Numbered from the stretch's first letter, positions 9,115-17,968 are shown. The stretch: DNA of 64,000 bases from Hahella sp. HNIBRBA332 (GCF_030719035.1 NZ_CP132203.1:682001-746000); one strand, 5' to 3'. Numbers and translations are program-made. The notes: generated from the sequence alone by a model not told the origin.

Positions 9115-9960
9115 GTGTTGCTGGAAACAATGCGGCCAAAGTTGATTCGCTTGATGCAGCGTGAGGAAAAAGAATCCGTCATGCTGCCTTTCAGCGTCTA
9201 TCGGTGCCTGCAGCCGCAGAACCTGCACGGCGTGCCGTTTATTGATCCTTGTCTCATCATCGTGCTGCGCGGCGCCAAGGTGCTGAGCTTGCAGCCGGAG
9301 GTGGCGTGTCGGTCGGGTGAGTTCATTTTGGCGCCGGCGGGTATTGAGCTTCAATTCATGAACCTGCCGGAAGGGGAATACGTCGCAGTGGTGATTGGTT
9401 TCTGTGTATCCGACCTTGAGGCGATTCCGGTTTCCGCGCCTCCGGACAGAGACGGCGCGGCCATCGCCAGAGTGGACCGGACTCTGGCGGAATTTCTCAA
9501 CCAATGGATTAATTGGATAGATGTCAGTCCGCCGGAGTTGTGGGCTTTACGGCGCAAGGAGCTGGCGCATTTGCTGTACGCCAAGGGCTACGGGTCTTTG
9601 TTGAAAAGTCGTAGCGGGGCGTCCTGGCGTCGAAAGGTGAGTGAGATTCTGATTCAGGAGCCCGCAAAGGATTGGAGTCTATTGGAAGTCAGCCGCTCGT
9701 TGGCGGTAAGCGAATCCACTTTACGCCGTCGCCTGCAAGCGGAGAACGCCGGTTTTCGTGACTTGTTGGAGTCCGTACGTTTGGGAATGGGATTGCATCT
9801 GGCGCAAACTACGCTGCTGCCTATTTCCCATATTGCGGATCAATGCGGGTATCAGTCGCAATCCCGTTTTACCGAGCGTTTTAAGCAGCGTTTTGGGATG
9901 ACGCCGAGCGAGCTGAGACAAACCCGGCTGGAGGAATTAGGAGAGGGTATTTTGACGTGA
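9115..9960 (+). CDS. AraC family transcriptional regulator
   Basis: This encodes 281 residues. The N-terminal half is a cupin-like sensor (roughly 20-140) with the segment RSGEFILAPAGIELQF typical of AraC-type ligand-binding barrels. The C-terminal 100 residues carry two helix-turn-helix motifs: WSLLEVSRSLAVSESTLRRRL and ISHIADQCGYQSQSRFTERFK, ending with the family-typical GMTPSELR. The start is GTG at 9115, six bases after GGGAG; the next ATG (9130) is too far from it. The stop overlaps the next gene in a GTGA arrangement, so the two are translated together. No ligand is evident. Confidence 0.88.
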   Translation: MLLETMRPKLIRLMQREEKESVMLPFSVYRCLQPQNLHGVPFIDPCLIIVLRGAKVLSLQPEVACRSGEFILAPAGIELQFMNLPEGEYVAVVIGFCVSDLEAIPVSAPPDRDGAAIARVDRTLAEFLNQWINWIDVSPPELWALRRKELAHLLYAKGYGSLLKSRSGASWRRKVSEILIQEPAKDWSLLEVSRSLAVSESTLRRRLQAENAGFRDLLESVRLGMGLHLAQTTLLPISHIADQCGYQSQSRFTERFKQRFGMTPSELRQTRLEELGEGILT

Positions 9961-10283
9961 GTGAGGCATATAAAGTTTATCTGGACGATGAGCGCCCAAC
10001 GCCGCCGGGCTGGACCCGGGTCTATTGGCCGGATGAAGCAATTGCGTTACTGGAGACGGGCGCGGTGGTTGAGATCAGTCTAGATCACGACCTTGGAGAC
10101 GATGAGCGGGGAACCGGATATGACGTCGTGCTCTGGATTGAGGAAGCGGTGGCCACCACGCGGGGGTTCAATCCGCCGTTGATTCGGGTGCATTCCGCAA
10201 ATTCTTCCGCCCGAAAGAAGATGGAGTTGGGCGTGGAGAATATCCAGGCTCTGGCGAAGAGATTAAGTGCGGTCGTCGGTTAG
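9957..10283 (+). CDS. Cyclic-phosphate processing receiver-like (cREC) protein
   Basis: This encodes 108 residues and starts at a GTG overlapping the AraC stop by four bases. The sequence opens with YKVYLDDERPTPPGW, has the block ISLDHDLGD with its acidic triad near residues 39-46, and ends in a small alpha/beta domain. This pattern fits the cREC family, receiver-like domains predicted from comparative genomics to process nucleotides with terminal cyclic phosphates; I know of little experimental proof. The acidic and His residues suggest metal-dependent chemistry rather than aspartyl phosphorylation. Coupling to an AraC regulator hints at a small regulatory unit. Confidence 0.7.
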   Translation: MSEAYKVYLDDERPTPPGWTRVYWPDEAIALLETGAVVEISLDHDLGDDERGTGYDVVLWIEEAVATTRGFNPPLIRVHSANSSARKKMELGVENIQALAKRLSAVVG

Positions 10284-10322
10284 GACTAACAAGACAACAG
10301 CGGTAAGTCTTTCGCGAGCTTT

Positions 10323-10344
10323 GGGGGCGGCTCCTTGTGCCCCC
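10323..10344. terminator. G+C-rich hairpin between convergent genes
   Basis: A 6-bp perfect stem (GGGGGC at 10323-10328, GCCCCC at 10339-10344) lies between the cREC gene and the convergent diiron protein gene. It is not followed by a T run, so termination function is only possible. Confidence 0.35.
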
Positions 10345-10424
10345 GGCCTTCCTGGCGGTTCAGATAATTCCTCCTGACCTGAATGCCTCTGTTCCGATTT
10401 AAAATTAAAGCTTCGTCTTGCCTG

Positions 10425-11210
10425 CTATTGCAGTCTGAATTGCGATCCTGGCGGATTGATCAACTCTCCCTCGTCATCAAAACGGGGCAGGTAATCCACG
10501 CCTATCCACGAATGCAGCATCGCCCCCCACAATGAGACGCCTTCCAGCGCCTTGCGCAGCAGCACTTTCGCACGATGTGAGTCGGCGATATCGCTGTTTT
10601 CCGGGAACGACGTCAGATACTCCAGACCCATTATGGAGTGGTGTTCGTCCGCTTCCACATGAATATCGAAGTAACAGTGGCCGGCGTTCAATTCGTACAT
10701 TTTGGGCGCCACGACCTTGAAAAAGTCATTGGAGCAGCGCTCGATGCCGCTATTGATGGCGACAAGCCATTTCTCCTGGTCCTGCTCAATCGCCAGCTGG
10801 TAGGCCATATTAACGCAGGCGTTGGTATATAGACTGGTGATGACGTTATCCAGCTCGGAAGCGTGTCGGATAAGCCCATGCTGCAACATCCAGTCGCGCA
10901 ACAGCATGTGATGGTCCGCTTCACCGAAAGCATGTTTGGCGTAAAACGGCATCATCGGATTATTGCGTAACGAAGTCATGCCGAGCATCAGCCCGAGCAC
11001 TTTGGGGAAGGTGGCGGAGTGATAGTACAGTTGCTCCGCCACAGGCTTGAACTGTCTGGCGTCGTTGAGGTTTCGCACCCAAGTGAAGAAAGGCAGCCGG
11101 GTAATATGGTCGCTGGCGCGGTAGATAGGCTCCACCAGCCAGGCATGCCTTTTTCTCAGCGCATCCATTTTTCCTTGATCAACCACTTCATATAGGGTCT
11201 GTTCAGTCAT
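10425..11210 (-). CDS. Haem-oxygenase-like diiron (HDO-type) protein
   Basis: This encodes 261 all-helical residues. A histidine/acid-rich motif HAFGEADHH (residues 93-101) and a second, FDIHVEADEHH (181-191), are arranged as in the haem-oxygenase-like metal enzymes of the iron-containing redox enzyme group, where such clusters ligate a diiron centre used for oxygenative chemistry. Known members perform N-oxygenation, C-C cleavage or desaturation; nothing here tells which. The start is the ATG at 11210, preceded by AAGGAGA; upstream in-frame codons to 11252 are not needed. It is transcribed alone, convergent with the AraC-cREC pair. Confidence 0.75.
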   Translation of the reverse strand: MTEQTLYEVVDQGKMDALRKRHAWLVEPIYRASDHITRLPFFTWVRNLNDARQFKPVAEQLYYHSATFPKVLGLMLGMTSLRNNPMMPFYAKHAFGEADHHMLLRDWMLQHGLIRHASELDNVITSLYTNACVNMAYQLAIEQDQEKWLVAINSGIERCSNDFFKVVAPKMYELNAGHCYFDIHVEADEHHSIMGLEYLTSFPENSDIADSHRAKVLLRKALEGVSLWGAMLHSWIGVDYLPRFDDEGELINPPGSQFRLQ

Positions 11211-11706
11211 GATCCATCTCCTTTTGACTGTATTGAGAACATTGCTTTGCACCGAAACCGAGTCTTCGGGCGCGTCAATGAAGCGTTAGAACCTCCGTGG
11301 AGGTAAAGCTACTGTCCGTAATATCCGGCGCGTGGACAATTTGAAAACCGTAACGAATTGCGACGCCACTGGTGCAATGCGTTATTGCTGTGAGAAAACA
11401 ATACGCTTGCGGCGCCAAATGAAACGAATTGTATAAGAGGCTAAGAAGTACGGCGTTGCGTTGATGGCCTGCGATATCCTGACGCTAAAGGGGATGGGCG
11501 CATATTCGGCGTGAATAGTGGTTGTTGGCGTGAAGCGATTGGGGAGCGGATTTAAATAAAACGTAACCAGAGATCACACAAGCATGCAAAAACAAAACTG
11601 AACGCATCAGGCGAACTTTTGACGTTTTCAGGCGAACGCCAGCGGGCTCTTTTGGGTAGATTGAAAGCCTGTCATTTAACTCAGTCTGACTATTAAGGAG
11701 ACGGCC
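11211..11706. other. Divergent intergenic region, no gene supported
   Basis: These 496 bases between the HDO-type gene (minus) and the PEBP gene (plus) hold no reading frame with a ribosome binding site. No clear promoter pair or repeat stands out. Confidence 0.4.
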
Positions 11707-12252
11707 ATGAAAACGACGACGGCGGCATTGTTAGGGCTGTTAGCAGCCAGCATGTCTCATGCGGAGATGACTCTGACCAGTCCGGATGTGACGGATGGGG
11801 GCAAGCTATCGAAGCAGCAGGAATATAAAGGGTTTGGTTGCGACGGAGGAAACCAGTCGCCGCAGTTGGTGTGGCGGGGAGCGCCAGAGGGAACCAAGAG
11901 CTTCGCCATCACTGCCTATGATCCCGATGCGCCCACTGGCAGCGGCTGGTGGCATTGGCAGATGATTAATGTTCCCGCCGATATTAATAAGCTGGAGCGC
12001 AATGCTGGCGTGGTGAACTCAAGCGCTCTTCCAAAAGGCGCGCAGCAGATTGAGACGGATTACGGCTCCGCTGCATTCGGCGGCGCTTGCCCCCCTGCTG
12101 GCGATAAGCCCCATCGCTACCAATTCAAAGTGTACGCGCTGGGCGTGGAAAAGATCGATTTGCCTTCCGATAGCTCCAATGCTTTGGTGGGCTTCTATAT
12201 TCACGCCAATATGCTGGATAGTGCGGTGATTGAAGCGACCTATCAGCGTTAG
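11707..12252 (+). CDS. PEBP / YbhB-YbcL family secreted protein
   Basis: This encodes 181 residues. A signal peptide (1-19, ending SHAE) is followed by a phosphatidylethanolamine-binding-protein fold. The conserved ligand-pocket motif AYDPDAPTGSGWWHWQMIN sits near residues 75-93, and YGSAAFGGACPPAGDKPHRY near 119-138 is the second typical block. Bacterial members (YbhB/YbcL) are also described as Raf kinase inhibitor-like proteins; their role is poorly defined and may involve small-ligand binding or protease inhibition. It should be periplasmic. AAGGAG lies before the ATG. No operon partner. Confidence 0.9.
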   Translation: MKTTTAALLGLLAASMSHAEMTLTSPDVTDGGKLSKQQEYKGFGCDGGNQSPQLVWRGAPEGTKSFAITAYDPDAPTGSGWWHWQMINVPADINKLERNAGVVNSSALPKGAQQIETDYGSAAFGGACPPAGDKPHRYQFKVYALGVEKIDLPSDSSNALVGFYIHANMLDSAVIEATYQR

Positions 12253-12398
12253 AACATTTCCTGCTAAATCCTAACCTTTAGGAATAACCAGCCATATTGG
12301 AATAAGTGGAATAAGTGCAATAAAGGGAACAGCGAGCGTAGATGCAGGTGTGCTACGCTCGTTTTCTTTTATGTCATCGGGAAAATCAAGGAGTGTTG

Positions 12399-12860
12399 AT
12401 GACTGCTGGTGAAGAAATTCGGTTTTGTTCGCCGCGAAATCCCATGGCGGCGGCATTGGTGGAGGAATTGTCGCAGGCGTTGCGATATCTGACCGGCGAT
12501 GATGGACGCTCGTCTTTCTCCGAGGCGGATGTGGAAACGCCGGACTCGGCTTTTGTGGTGTTGCTGCGAGGGGGCGCGCCAGTAGCCTGCGGCGCGCTAC
12601 GCCCGCTACTGAACGACTGCGCGGAAATTAAGCGCATGTATTCACGGAGCCCTGGCGGCGGACTCGTCGTGTTGGCGGCGCTGGAGCGGCGCGCGGGGGA
12701 GTTGGGTTACCGTGAAATTCGCCTTTCCACTCGTAAAATCAATGATCGGGCGATCGCCTTCTATCGTAAACATGGGTACGTCATTACCGAGCCTTATGGG
12801 AAATATCGGGAGACGGACTTGTCTGTCTGTTTCTCCAAACGGCTGCAACCAAATTCCTGA
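12399..12860 (+). CDS. GNAT family N-acetyltransferase
   Basis: This encodes 153 residues. The acetyl-CoA binding region is recognisable (EIKRMYSRSPGGGLVVLAALERRA), although the usual R/Q-x-x-G-x-G/A loop is degenerate. It is followed by YREIRLSTRKINDRAIAFYRKHGY, a classic motif B ending. The start is the ATG at 12399 with AAGGAG seven bases upstream; the frame is open further upstream but lacks support. The acceptor substrate is unknown. Monocistronic. Confidence 0.82.
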   Translation: MTAGEEIRFCSPRNPMAAALVEELSQALRYLTGDDGRSSFSEADVETPDSAFVVLLRGGAPVACGALRPLLNDCAEIKRMYSRSPGGGLVVLAALERRAGELGYREIRLSTRKINDRAIAFYRKHGYVITEPYGKYRETDLSVCFSKRLQPNS

Positions 12861-13170
12861 GAAAGGAAACCGAAGCGGCGTATTAGGTAACAGAAAATAA
12901 CTCGAAAATTTTCCGCTTTGCCTCTATAAATTGTGATAGGTGTCACAAAACAGGGCGCCTCTGCAGAATGTATGACGTTATAAGGACAAGACGGTCAATT
13001 CCCCATAAAAGGAATTCACGCCGCTGAAATAGTAGTAAGTAAATAGATAGTAGTAAGTAAATAGTATCCCTTCCGAACCCAAGCGTGTCCCGCTGGATTC
13101 TGATCTGCCAAAGCAGAAGGACCTGCGGACAGCCTGATGAATACGCCTGAGAAAATTCGAGGTGGACGCC
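12861..13170. other. Intergenic region with tandem repeat
   Basis: These 310 bases precede a chemoreceptor gene. The notable element is the perfect 18-bp tandem repeat listed separately. The stretch 12900-12960 is A+T rich and could contain the promoter, but I cannot fix one. Confidence 0.45.
13029..13064. repeat. Perfect 18-bp tandem duplication
   Basis: The unit ATAGTAGTAAGTAAATAG occurs twice without interruption (13029-13046 and 13047-13064), about 105 bases upstream of a chemoreceptor start codon. Each unit contains TAGTAAGTAAATAG, itself built of near-repeats of TAGTAA. Such short duplications often arise by slippage. Confidence 0.9.
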
Positions 13171-15189
13171 ATGTTCAGACGGTCTATAGCAGTACGCCTT
13201 TCCAGCGTGGTGGCATTATGCATTGCGGTGGTGCTAGGTGTGGCTTCCTTTTTCCTGATTCGTTCGGTTGACAAATCCGTCACCCAACTCACCCGGTCGG
13301 ACTTGCAGCACTTGGTCGGCGCCGCTCACATGGCGGCCAAAGCATACAGTGAAGAGCTGGATAACGAAGCGGTGCGCCTTTCGGAAGTGTTTGGCCTTAC
13401 TTTTCCCGGTGAATTCAGTATCAGTACTGGAGAGAAAGTGGATGTCGCGGGGCAAAGCGTTTTTCAGATGTACTCTGGCGACACGCCATTAGCGGGTAAT
13501 TATACGGCGGTAGATGATTTCGCCAGCGCCACCGGCGGCAATGCGACTATTTTTGTGCGGCGGGACGATGATTTTGTGCGCCTGGTGACGTCAGTTAAAA
13601 AGGAAGACGGTTCCCGCGCCATTGGCACGCTTCTGAGTCATTCTTCTCCTGCCTATGAAAAAAATCTGAGTGGCGAGGCCTATACTGGCAAGGTGACGCT
13701 ATTCGGGCGCGATTTCATTACCAACTATACACCGATCAAGAACAACCGCGGCGATGTCGTCGGCATTCGTTACATTGGCATCGAGTTCTCCAGCTCCTTG
13801 GCTAACCTCAAGCAACAACTCGGCGCCCAGAAAATTGGAGAGGAAGGGCTGCTCTTCGTTGTTAACGCCGATAAGGGCGAAGCCCGTGGGACCTTTTTGC
13901 TGCACCCTTCGCTGGAAGGCAAAAACATAGTGGGGCAAGACGGGCTCGGGCAGGCGGTCACCGCCATGCTGCAAAAACATAACGGGGAAGTCACTTTTAC
14001 GGCCCAAGACGCCAATGGCGCGCAGCGTACCTATTTAGCGTTTTTCCAGGAGGCGCCTGAGTTACGCTGGGTGGTCGCCGCCGCCATGCCGATGGACGAA
14101 ATTTCCGCCACCAGCGACTGGTTGTTGAGCGTCATGATTGTGACCACTGTTCTGATTGTGGCGATCTTGTCCGTCGTCATCTGGTTCGCCACTAAGCGGA
14201 TGGTCGGCAAGCCCCTTGAGGAGGCCGTTTTCTGGATGGAGGAAATGGCGCAAGGCGATTACTCCCGCGATATCGAGGTCAATCGCGAGGATGAGGCGGG
14301 CAGGCTGCAAGAGGCGCTTAACACCATGCATCGGCATATGCGCGACATTGTTAAGGATATCGCCTCCACCGCGACGGATTTGGCTTCGGCCTCATATCAA
14401 TTGTCCGACGCCAGTAAGCAAGTGGCTGCCGGTTCCACACAGCAAAGTCAGGCGGCTTCCTCCATGGCTTCAACCATTGAGGAACTGACCGTCAGTATCG
14501 ACAGGCTGTCGGAAAACGCCGACGAAGCGCAGCGCCTGTCATCGGAGTCCTTCCATACGGCGGAAGACGGCGCGGTGGTGATCGAGCGGGCGGGAGAGGA
14601 AATGCAGCGCATCTCCACAACAGTAAAAGCCTCTTCTGAAACCATCGGCGCTTTGGGAGAGCTATCTGAACAGATCTCTTCCATCATCATGGTGATCGAA
14701 ACCATCGCCGGACAGACCAACCTGCTGGCGTTGAATGCGGCCATTGAGGCGGCCCGGGCCGGCGAGCAAGGGCGCGGCTTCGCCGTCGTGGCGGACGAGG
14801 TGCGCAGTCTGGCGGCGCGCACCACCGAATCGGCGCGGGAGATTACCTCCACTATCGCCAAGATTCAGGAAGGCTCACTGGATGCGGTGGAAACCATGAG
14901 TCGCGGCGTAGAGCAAGTGGAGCAGGGCGCCACATTGGCCGGACAGGCCGGAAGCTCCATTCATGGCATTCGCAACAGCGCCAAACAGGTCATGGACGTA
15001 TTCAGCGACATCTCTCTCATGCTTCGTGAACAGGCTCAGGCCAGCACCGATGTCGCGCGCAATGTGGAGCAGATCGCCACCATGACGGAAACCAACAATC
15101 GCGCGGTGCAGGATGTGGCTACCGCGGCGCGGGAACTGGAAAATATGGCCGGCGGCCTGAAGACCTTGGTGGGACGTTTCCGCACCTGA
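13171..15189 (+). CDS. Methyl-accepting chemotaxis protein with Cache-type sensor
   Basis: This encodes 672 residues. One transmembrane helix lies at about 8-30, a periplasmic domain of about 285 residues follows, then a second helix at about 317-341 leads into a HAMP segment. The cytoplasmic signalling helix pair follows, with the invariant tip AGQTNLLALNAAIEAARAGE near residues 513-532. The periplasmic part (FAVTNYTPIKN-like and VGIRYIGIEF segments) resembles fused Cys-less Cache (Cache_3/Cache_2) sensors of small ligands. The ATG at 13171 has GAGG upstream. No pentapeptide tether for CheR is visible at the C-terminus. The ligand is unknown. Confidence 0.9.
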   Translation: MFRRSIAVRLSSVVALCIAVVLGVASFFLIRSVDKSVTQLTRSDLQHLVGAAHMAAKAYSEELDNEAVRLSEVFGLTFPGEFSISTGEKVDVAGQSVFQMYSGDTPLAGNYTAVDDFASATGGNATIFVRRDDDFVRLVTSVKKEDGSRAIGTLLSHSSPAYEKNLSGEAYTGKVTLFGRDFITNYTPIKNNRGDVVGIRYIGIEFSSSLANLKQQLGAQKIGEEGLLFVVNADKGEARGTFLLHPSLEGKNIVGQDGLGQAVTAMLQKHNGEVTFTAQDANGAQRTYLAFFQEAPELRWVVAAAMPMDEISATSDWLLSVMIVTTVLIVAILSVVIWFATKRMVGKPLEEAVFWMEEMAQGDYSRDIEVNREDEAGRLQEALNTMHRHMRDIVKDIASTATDLASASYQLSDASKQVAAGSTQQSQAASSMASTIEELTVSIDRLSENADEAQRLSSESFHTAEDGAVVIERAGEEMQRISTTVKASSETIGALGELSEQISSIIMVIETIAGQTNLLALNAAIEAARAGEQGRGFAVVADEVRSLAARTTESAREITSTIAKIQEGSLDAVETMSRGVEQVEQGATLAGQAGSSIHGIRNSAKQVMDVFSDISLMLREQAQASTDVARNVEQIATMTETNNRAVQDVATAARELENMAGGLKTLVGRFRT

Positions 15190-15286
15190 TGCGCCGACGC
15201 AAGCGGCCGGTTACTCTGCGTTAAGGTGACAAAGGACTGTCGCCTGCAGTATAAAGCGGTTTTAGCCGATGTAGATGGAGAGGACG

Positions 15287-16318
15287 ATGCGTCCGGTACG
15301 AACCGCCTTGATTGGCCTGGGATTTTCCGGCCAGACCTTTCACCTTCCGTTTCTTAAAACCCTCCCTGAATTTGAAGTCAGCGCCGTATTGACCCAGCGC
15401 GAAGAACTGGCGCAAGCATTGGCGCCGGAAGCGGCGCATTGCCGCACTATGACGGAACTGCTGCAACAGGATATTGAGCTGGTTGTCATCACGGCGCCTA
15501 ATGTTGAGCATTATCCGCTGGCGCGACAAGCGCTGGAGGCCGGCGTGCATGTGCTGGTGGAGAAGCCGTTCACGCCTGAATCTGTGCAGGCCAAGACCTT
15601 ATGTGAGCTGGCGGCGCAACGTAATCTTGTGCTCAGCGTTTATCACAATCGCCGCTGGGACGGAGATTTTTTGACGATTAAGTCGTTATTGGAGAGCGGT
15701 CGGCTGGGCGATCTCTATCACTTCGAAAGCCATTTTGACCGTTTTCGTCCCCAAGTGCGCGACCGATGGCGCGAGAAACCTGGAGCGGGCAGCGGCTCGC
15801 TGTATGATCTGGGCTCCCACTTGATTGATCAGGCGCTGTGCTTATTCGGGCCGCCCCAAGCGGTCACTGCGCAAGCTCTGCGACAGCGCCCAGGCTCGGA
15901 AGCCGTGGACTACTTCCATGTTGTGCTGGACTACGCGCCGCTGCAGGTGATTCTGCACGGCAGCGCCTTGACCGCTTTGCCGGGACCTCGCTTTCAGTTG
16001 CATGGCGATCGCGCCAGCTATATTAAGCACGGATTGGATCCGCAAGAGGATGCGCTGCGCGACGGGCGGGCTCCAGACAGCCCTAACTGGGGGCTGGAGC
16101 CGGAGGATTGTCATGGCGTGGTGACGGACGCGGAAGGTTCCCAGTCGCAAGCCACTCAGGCCGGGGATTACAAGCTTTTCTACCGGCAGTTGGCGGCGGC
16201 GATTCGTGGCGAGGCCGATAATCCCGTGCCGCCAGAGCAGGCGATGCAGGTTATTCGCATCATCGAACTGGCGCAGCAAAGCAGTGACGAAGGCAGACGC
16301 ATCGCATTCACTAAATAA
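15287..16318 (+). CDS. Gfo/Idh/MocA family oxidoreductase
   Basis: This encodes 343 residues. The N-terminal Rossmann fold begins TALIGLGFSGQTFH (about residues 5-18), then the EKPFT block (about 95) that contributes the catalytic lysine in this family, and a C-terminal substrate domain with GSGSLYDLGSHLIDQAL. This resembles the YdgJ-like subgroup of NAD(P)-dependent sugar or inositol-type dehydrogenases. The start at 15287 has GGAG at six bases; an in-frame ATG at 15275 overlaps that site. It is followed after 13 bases by a VOC-family gene, so the two probably form an operon. Confidence 0.88.
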   Translation: MRPVRTALIGLGFSGQTFHLPFLKTLPEFEVSAVLTQREELAQALAPEAAHCRTMTELLQQDIELVVITAPNVEHYPLARQALEAGVHVLVEKPFTPESVQAKTLCELAAQRNLVLSVYHNRRWDGDFLTIKSLLESGRLGDLYHFESHFDRFRPQVRDRWREKPGAGSGSLYDLGSHLIDQALCLFGPPQAVTAQALRQRPGSEAVDYFHVVLDYAPLQVILHGSALTALPGPRFQLHGDRASYIKHGLDPQEDALRDGRAPDSPNWGLEPEDCHGVVTDAEGSQSQATQAGDYKLFYRQLAAAIRGEADNPVPPEQAMQVIRIIELAQQSSDEGRRIAFTK

Positions 16319-16331
16319 ACCAAGGAACATC

Positions 16332-16742
16332 ATGGAAGTAGTAGGACTGGATCATATCAACATCACAGCGCCGATGGATCTTTTGGAGAGCGTGCGCGAT
16401 TTTTATCTGCATGTGCTGGCGCTGCGACAAGGGCCGCGCCCCTCTGGGTTTCGGCGTCAAGGTTTCTGGCTGTATGCGGACGAAGCGCCGATTCTGCATC
16501 TGACGGCCTCGGAAACCGCAGACAGCGACAGTACGACGACGGGGTATCTTGATCATGTGGCGCTGAGTTGCCGCGGTTTGTCGGAAACCTTGCAACGGCT
16601 CGCCGAACATGGCCTGAATCATTCCGTTGAGGTGGTTCCCGGGCTGGGGCAAACACAGATCTTTCTACGCGATCCTGCCGGTTTGGGCGTGGAGTTGAAT
16701 TTTGTCGATGAGTTTCCGCAGGATGCGGATAGGTCAGTCTAA
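16332..16742 (+). CDS. VOC/glyoxalase superfamily protein
   Basis: This encodes 136 residues. It begins VVGLDHINITAPMDLLESVRDFY, the characteristic first beta-alpha-beta module of vicinal-oxygen-chelate proteins. The second module contains DHVALSCRGLSETLQRL and ends RDPAGLGVELNF with the C-terminal metal-ligand glutamate. The first-module His and last-module Glu support a metal site. The substrate is unknown; members include glyoxalase I, dioxygenases and fosfomycin-type resistance enzymes. It lies 13 bases after the Gfo/Idh gene and has AAGGAA upstream. Confidence 0.85.
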   Translation: MEVVGLDHINITAPMDLLESVRDFYLHVLALRQGPRPSGFRRQGFWLYADEAPILHLTASETADSDSTTTGYLDHVALSCRGLSETLQRLAEHGLNHSVEVVPGLGQTQIFLRDPAGLGVELNFVDEFPQDADRSV

Positions 16743-16790
16743 ACCCGTCTATCGAAATAAATAGGCTGTTAGCAAAGGGAGACGAAAGCT

Positions 16791-17318
16791 ATGTTGCAGG
16801 ACAGAATCGATATCATTCGTGGAGACATCACCCGTTTGCAGGTGGACGCTATTGTCAACGCGGCGAATAGCGCTCTGTGCGGCGGCGGTGGCGTAGATGG
16901 CGCCATTCATCGCGCGGCGGGGCCCGAGTTGTTGCAGGAATGCCGCACTCTGGGACGTTGCGATACTGGGGACGCCAAAGCCACCAAAGCATACAACCTG
17001 CCAGCGCAATGGGTGTTTCACGCTGTCGGACCGGTCTGGCGCGGCGGCGACGCCAATGAGGAAGCGCTATTGGCGTCCTGTTTTCAGGCGTGTTTCCGTC
17101 TTGCTGAGCAACACGCCGTCACCTCTATGGCGTTTCCTGCGATCAGTTGCGGCGTGTACCGTTTTCCCATCGCCAGAGCTTGCCAAATTGCAATGAGGGA
17201 AGTGATGGCAGGGCTACAGCACAACCCCCAGATTAAACGGGTGATTTTTGCTTGTTTTGACGGCCAGGTTGAAGACGCGACGCGAAAAGCGTATGCGGAG
17301 ATCGTTGGCTCGGACTAG
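16791..17318 (+). CDS. Macrodomain O-acetyl-ADP-ribose deacetylase (YmdB-like)
   Basis: This encodes 175 residues covering a single macrodomain. The motif DAIVNAANSALCGGGGVDGAIHRAAG at residues about 19-44 contains the catalytic Asn and the Gly-rich ribose loop and final Asp/His region of the MacroD/YmdB class. ISCGVYRFP near residue 120 is the phosphate-binding loop. The family hydrolyses O-acetyl-ADP-ribose and removes ADP-ribose from acidic residues. The length equals stand-alone YmdB proteins. GGGAG precedes the ATG. It may be transcribed with the two genes upstream (48-base gap). Confidence 0.9.
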   Translation: MLQDRIDIIRGDITRLQVDAIVNAANSALCGGGGVDGAIHRAAGPELLQECRTLGRCDTGDAKATKAYNLPAQWVFHAVGPVWRGGDANEEALLASCFQACFRLAEQHAVTSMAFPAISCGVYRFPIARACQIAMREVMAGLQHNPQIKRVIFACFDGQVEDATRKAYAEIVGSD

Positions 17319-17398
17319 TGGTCCTGAACCTCAATTTACTGGTCGGGGCATTGGAGAGATGAGTTCAATCGCGTAAAAGCGTCGAGAGAAGAAAGGAC

Positions 17399-17431
17399 GC
17401 GATATTCCTCTTGGGAGAAAAGGAATATCGC
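17399..17431. repeat. Perfect 11-bp inverted repeat downstream of macrodomain gene
   Basis: Arms GCGATATTCCT (17399-17409) and AGGAATATCGC (17421-17431) enclose an 11-base loop rich in A and G. It is followed by another short G+C-rich palindromic stretch but no T run. It may be a transcript-end structure or part of an unannotated RNA. Confidence 0.6.
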
Positions 17432-17566
17432 CGCCGGCGGTTCAGGGACGGGAGCCCGTTTTTGAGTTGGTCCTCGCCCTGATTTCGCTCCTTGCTTTCC
17501 GCTGTGAGGCGGTCTACGGTCATCCGTGATGGCGGTTAGCCGCCGACGGTTTTATCCTTGCGCTTC

Positions 17567-17833
17567 TCAAGACTCTTCGACGACTTCACCGCGGATGTAC
17601 TTCACTGTGCCGGTGTATTGGCCGTCGATCACTTTCTTGTCGTCTGCAGACTTAACCACTGGGATGCGTTTGCCCTGTTCAAAGCGGTAGTTTCCGCTGT
17701 AATGAGCGTTAGGGGTAGGTACGTCCTGAACGCTTTCAGCGCGACGGTCCGCCAGGGATTCAGCGCTTGCTACGCCAGCCATTGCGGAAAGAGATAAAGC
17801 AGCGACTACTGAAAAAAGTTTTGAAGTTTTCAT
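17567..17833 (-). CDS. Small secreted protein, unknown
   Basis: This encodes 88 residues. A classical Sec signal peptide (1-24, ending AGVASA) precedes a 64-residue, strongly polar mature part with basic and acidic residues mixed and no cysteine. A GAGG element precedes the ATG. No family is recognised. It is divergent from a LysR regulator with 135 bases between starts, so that regulator may control it. Likely periplasmic. Confidence 0.7.
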   Translation of the reverse strand: MKTSKLFSVVAALSLSAMAGVASAESLADRRAESVQDVPTPNAHYSGNYRFEQGKRIPVVKSADDKKVIDGQYTGTVKYIRGEVVEES

Positions 17834-17968
17834 TTGAGATTCTCCTCTAGGGTTTTGACTTCAATCGTTGTGTGGTGGCTACTTTATAGATACCATTGTC
17901 AGGAATAAACTCGCCTTTCTGAAATTAATTGTTTCTAAAAATGAAACAATACTAAGGGGGAAATCCGG

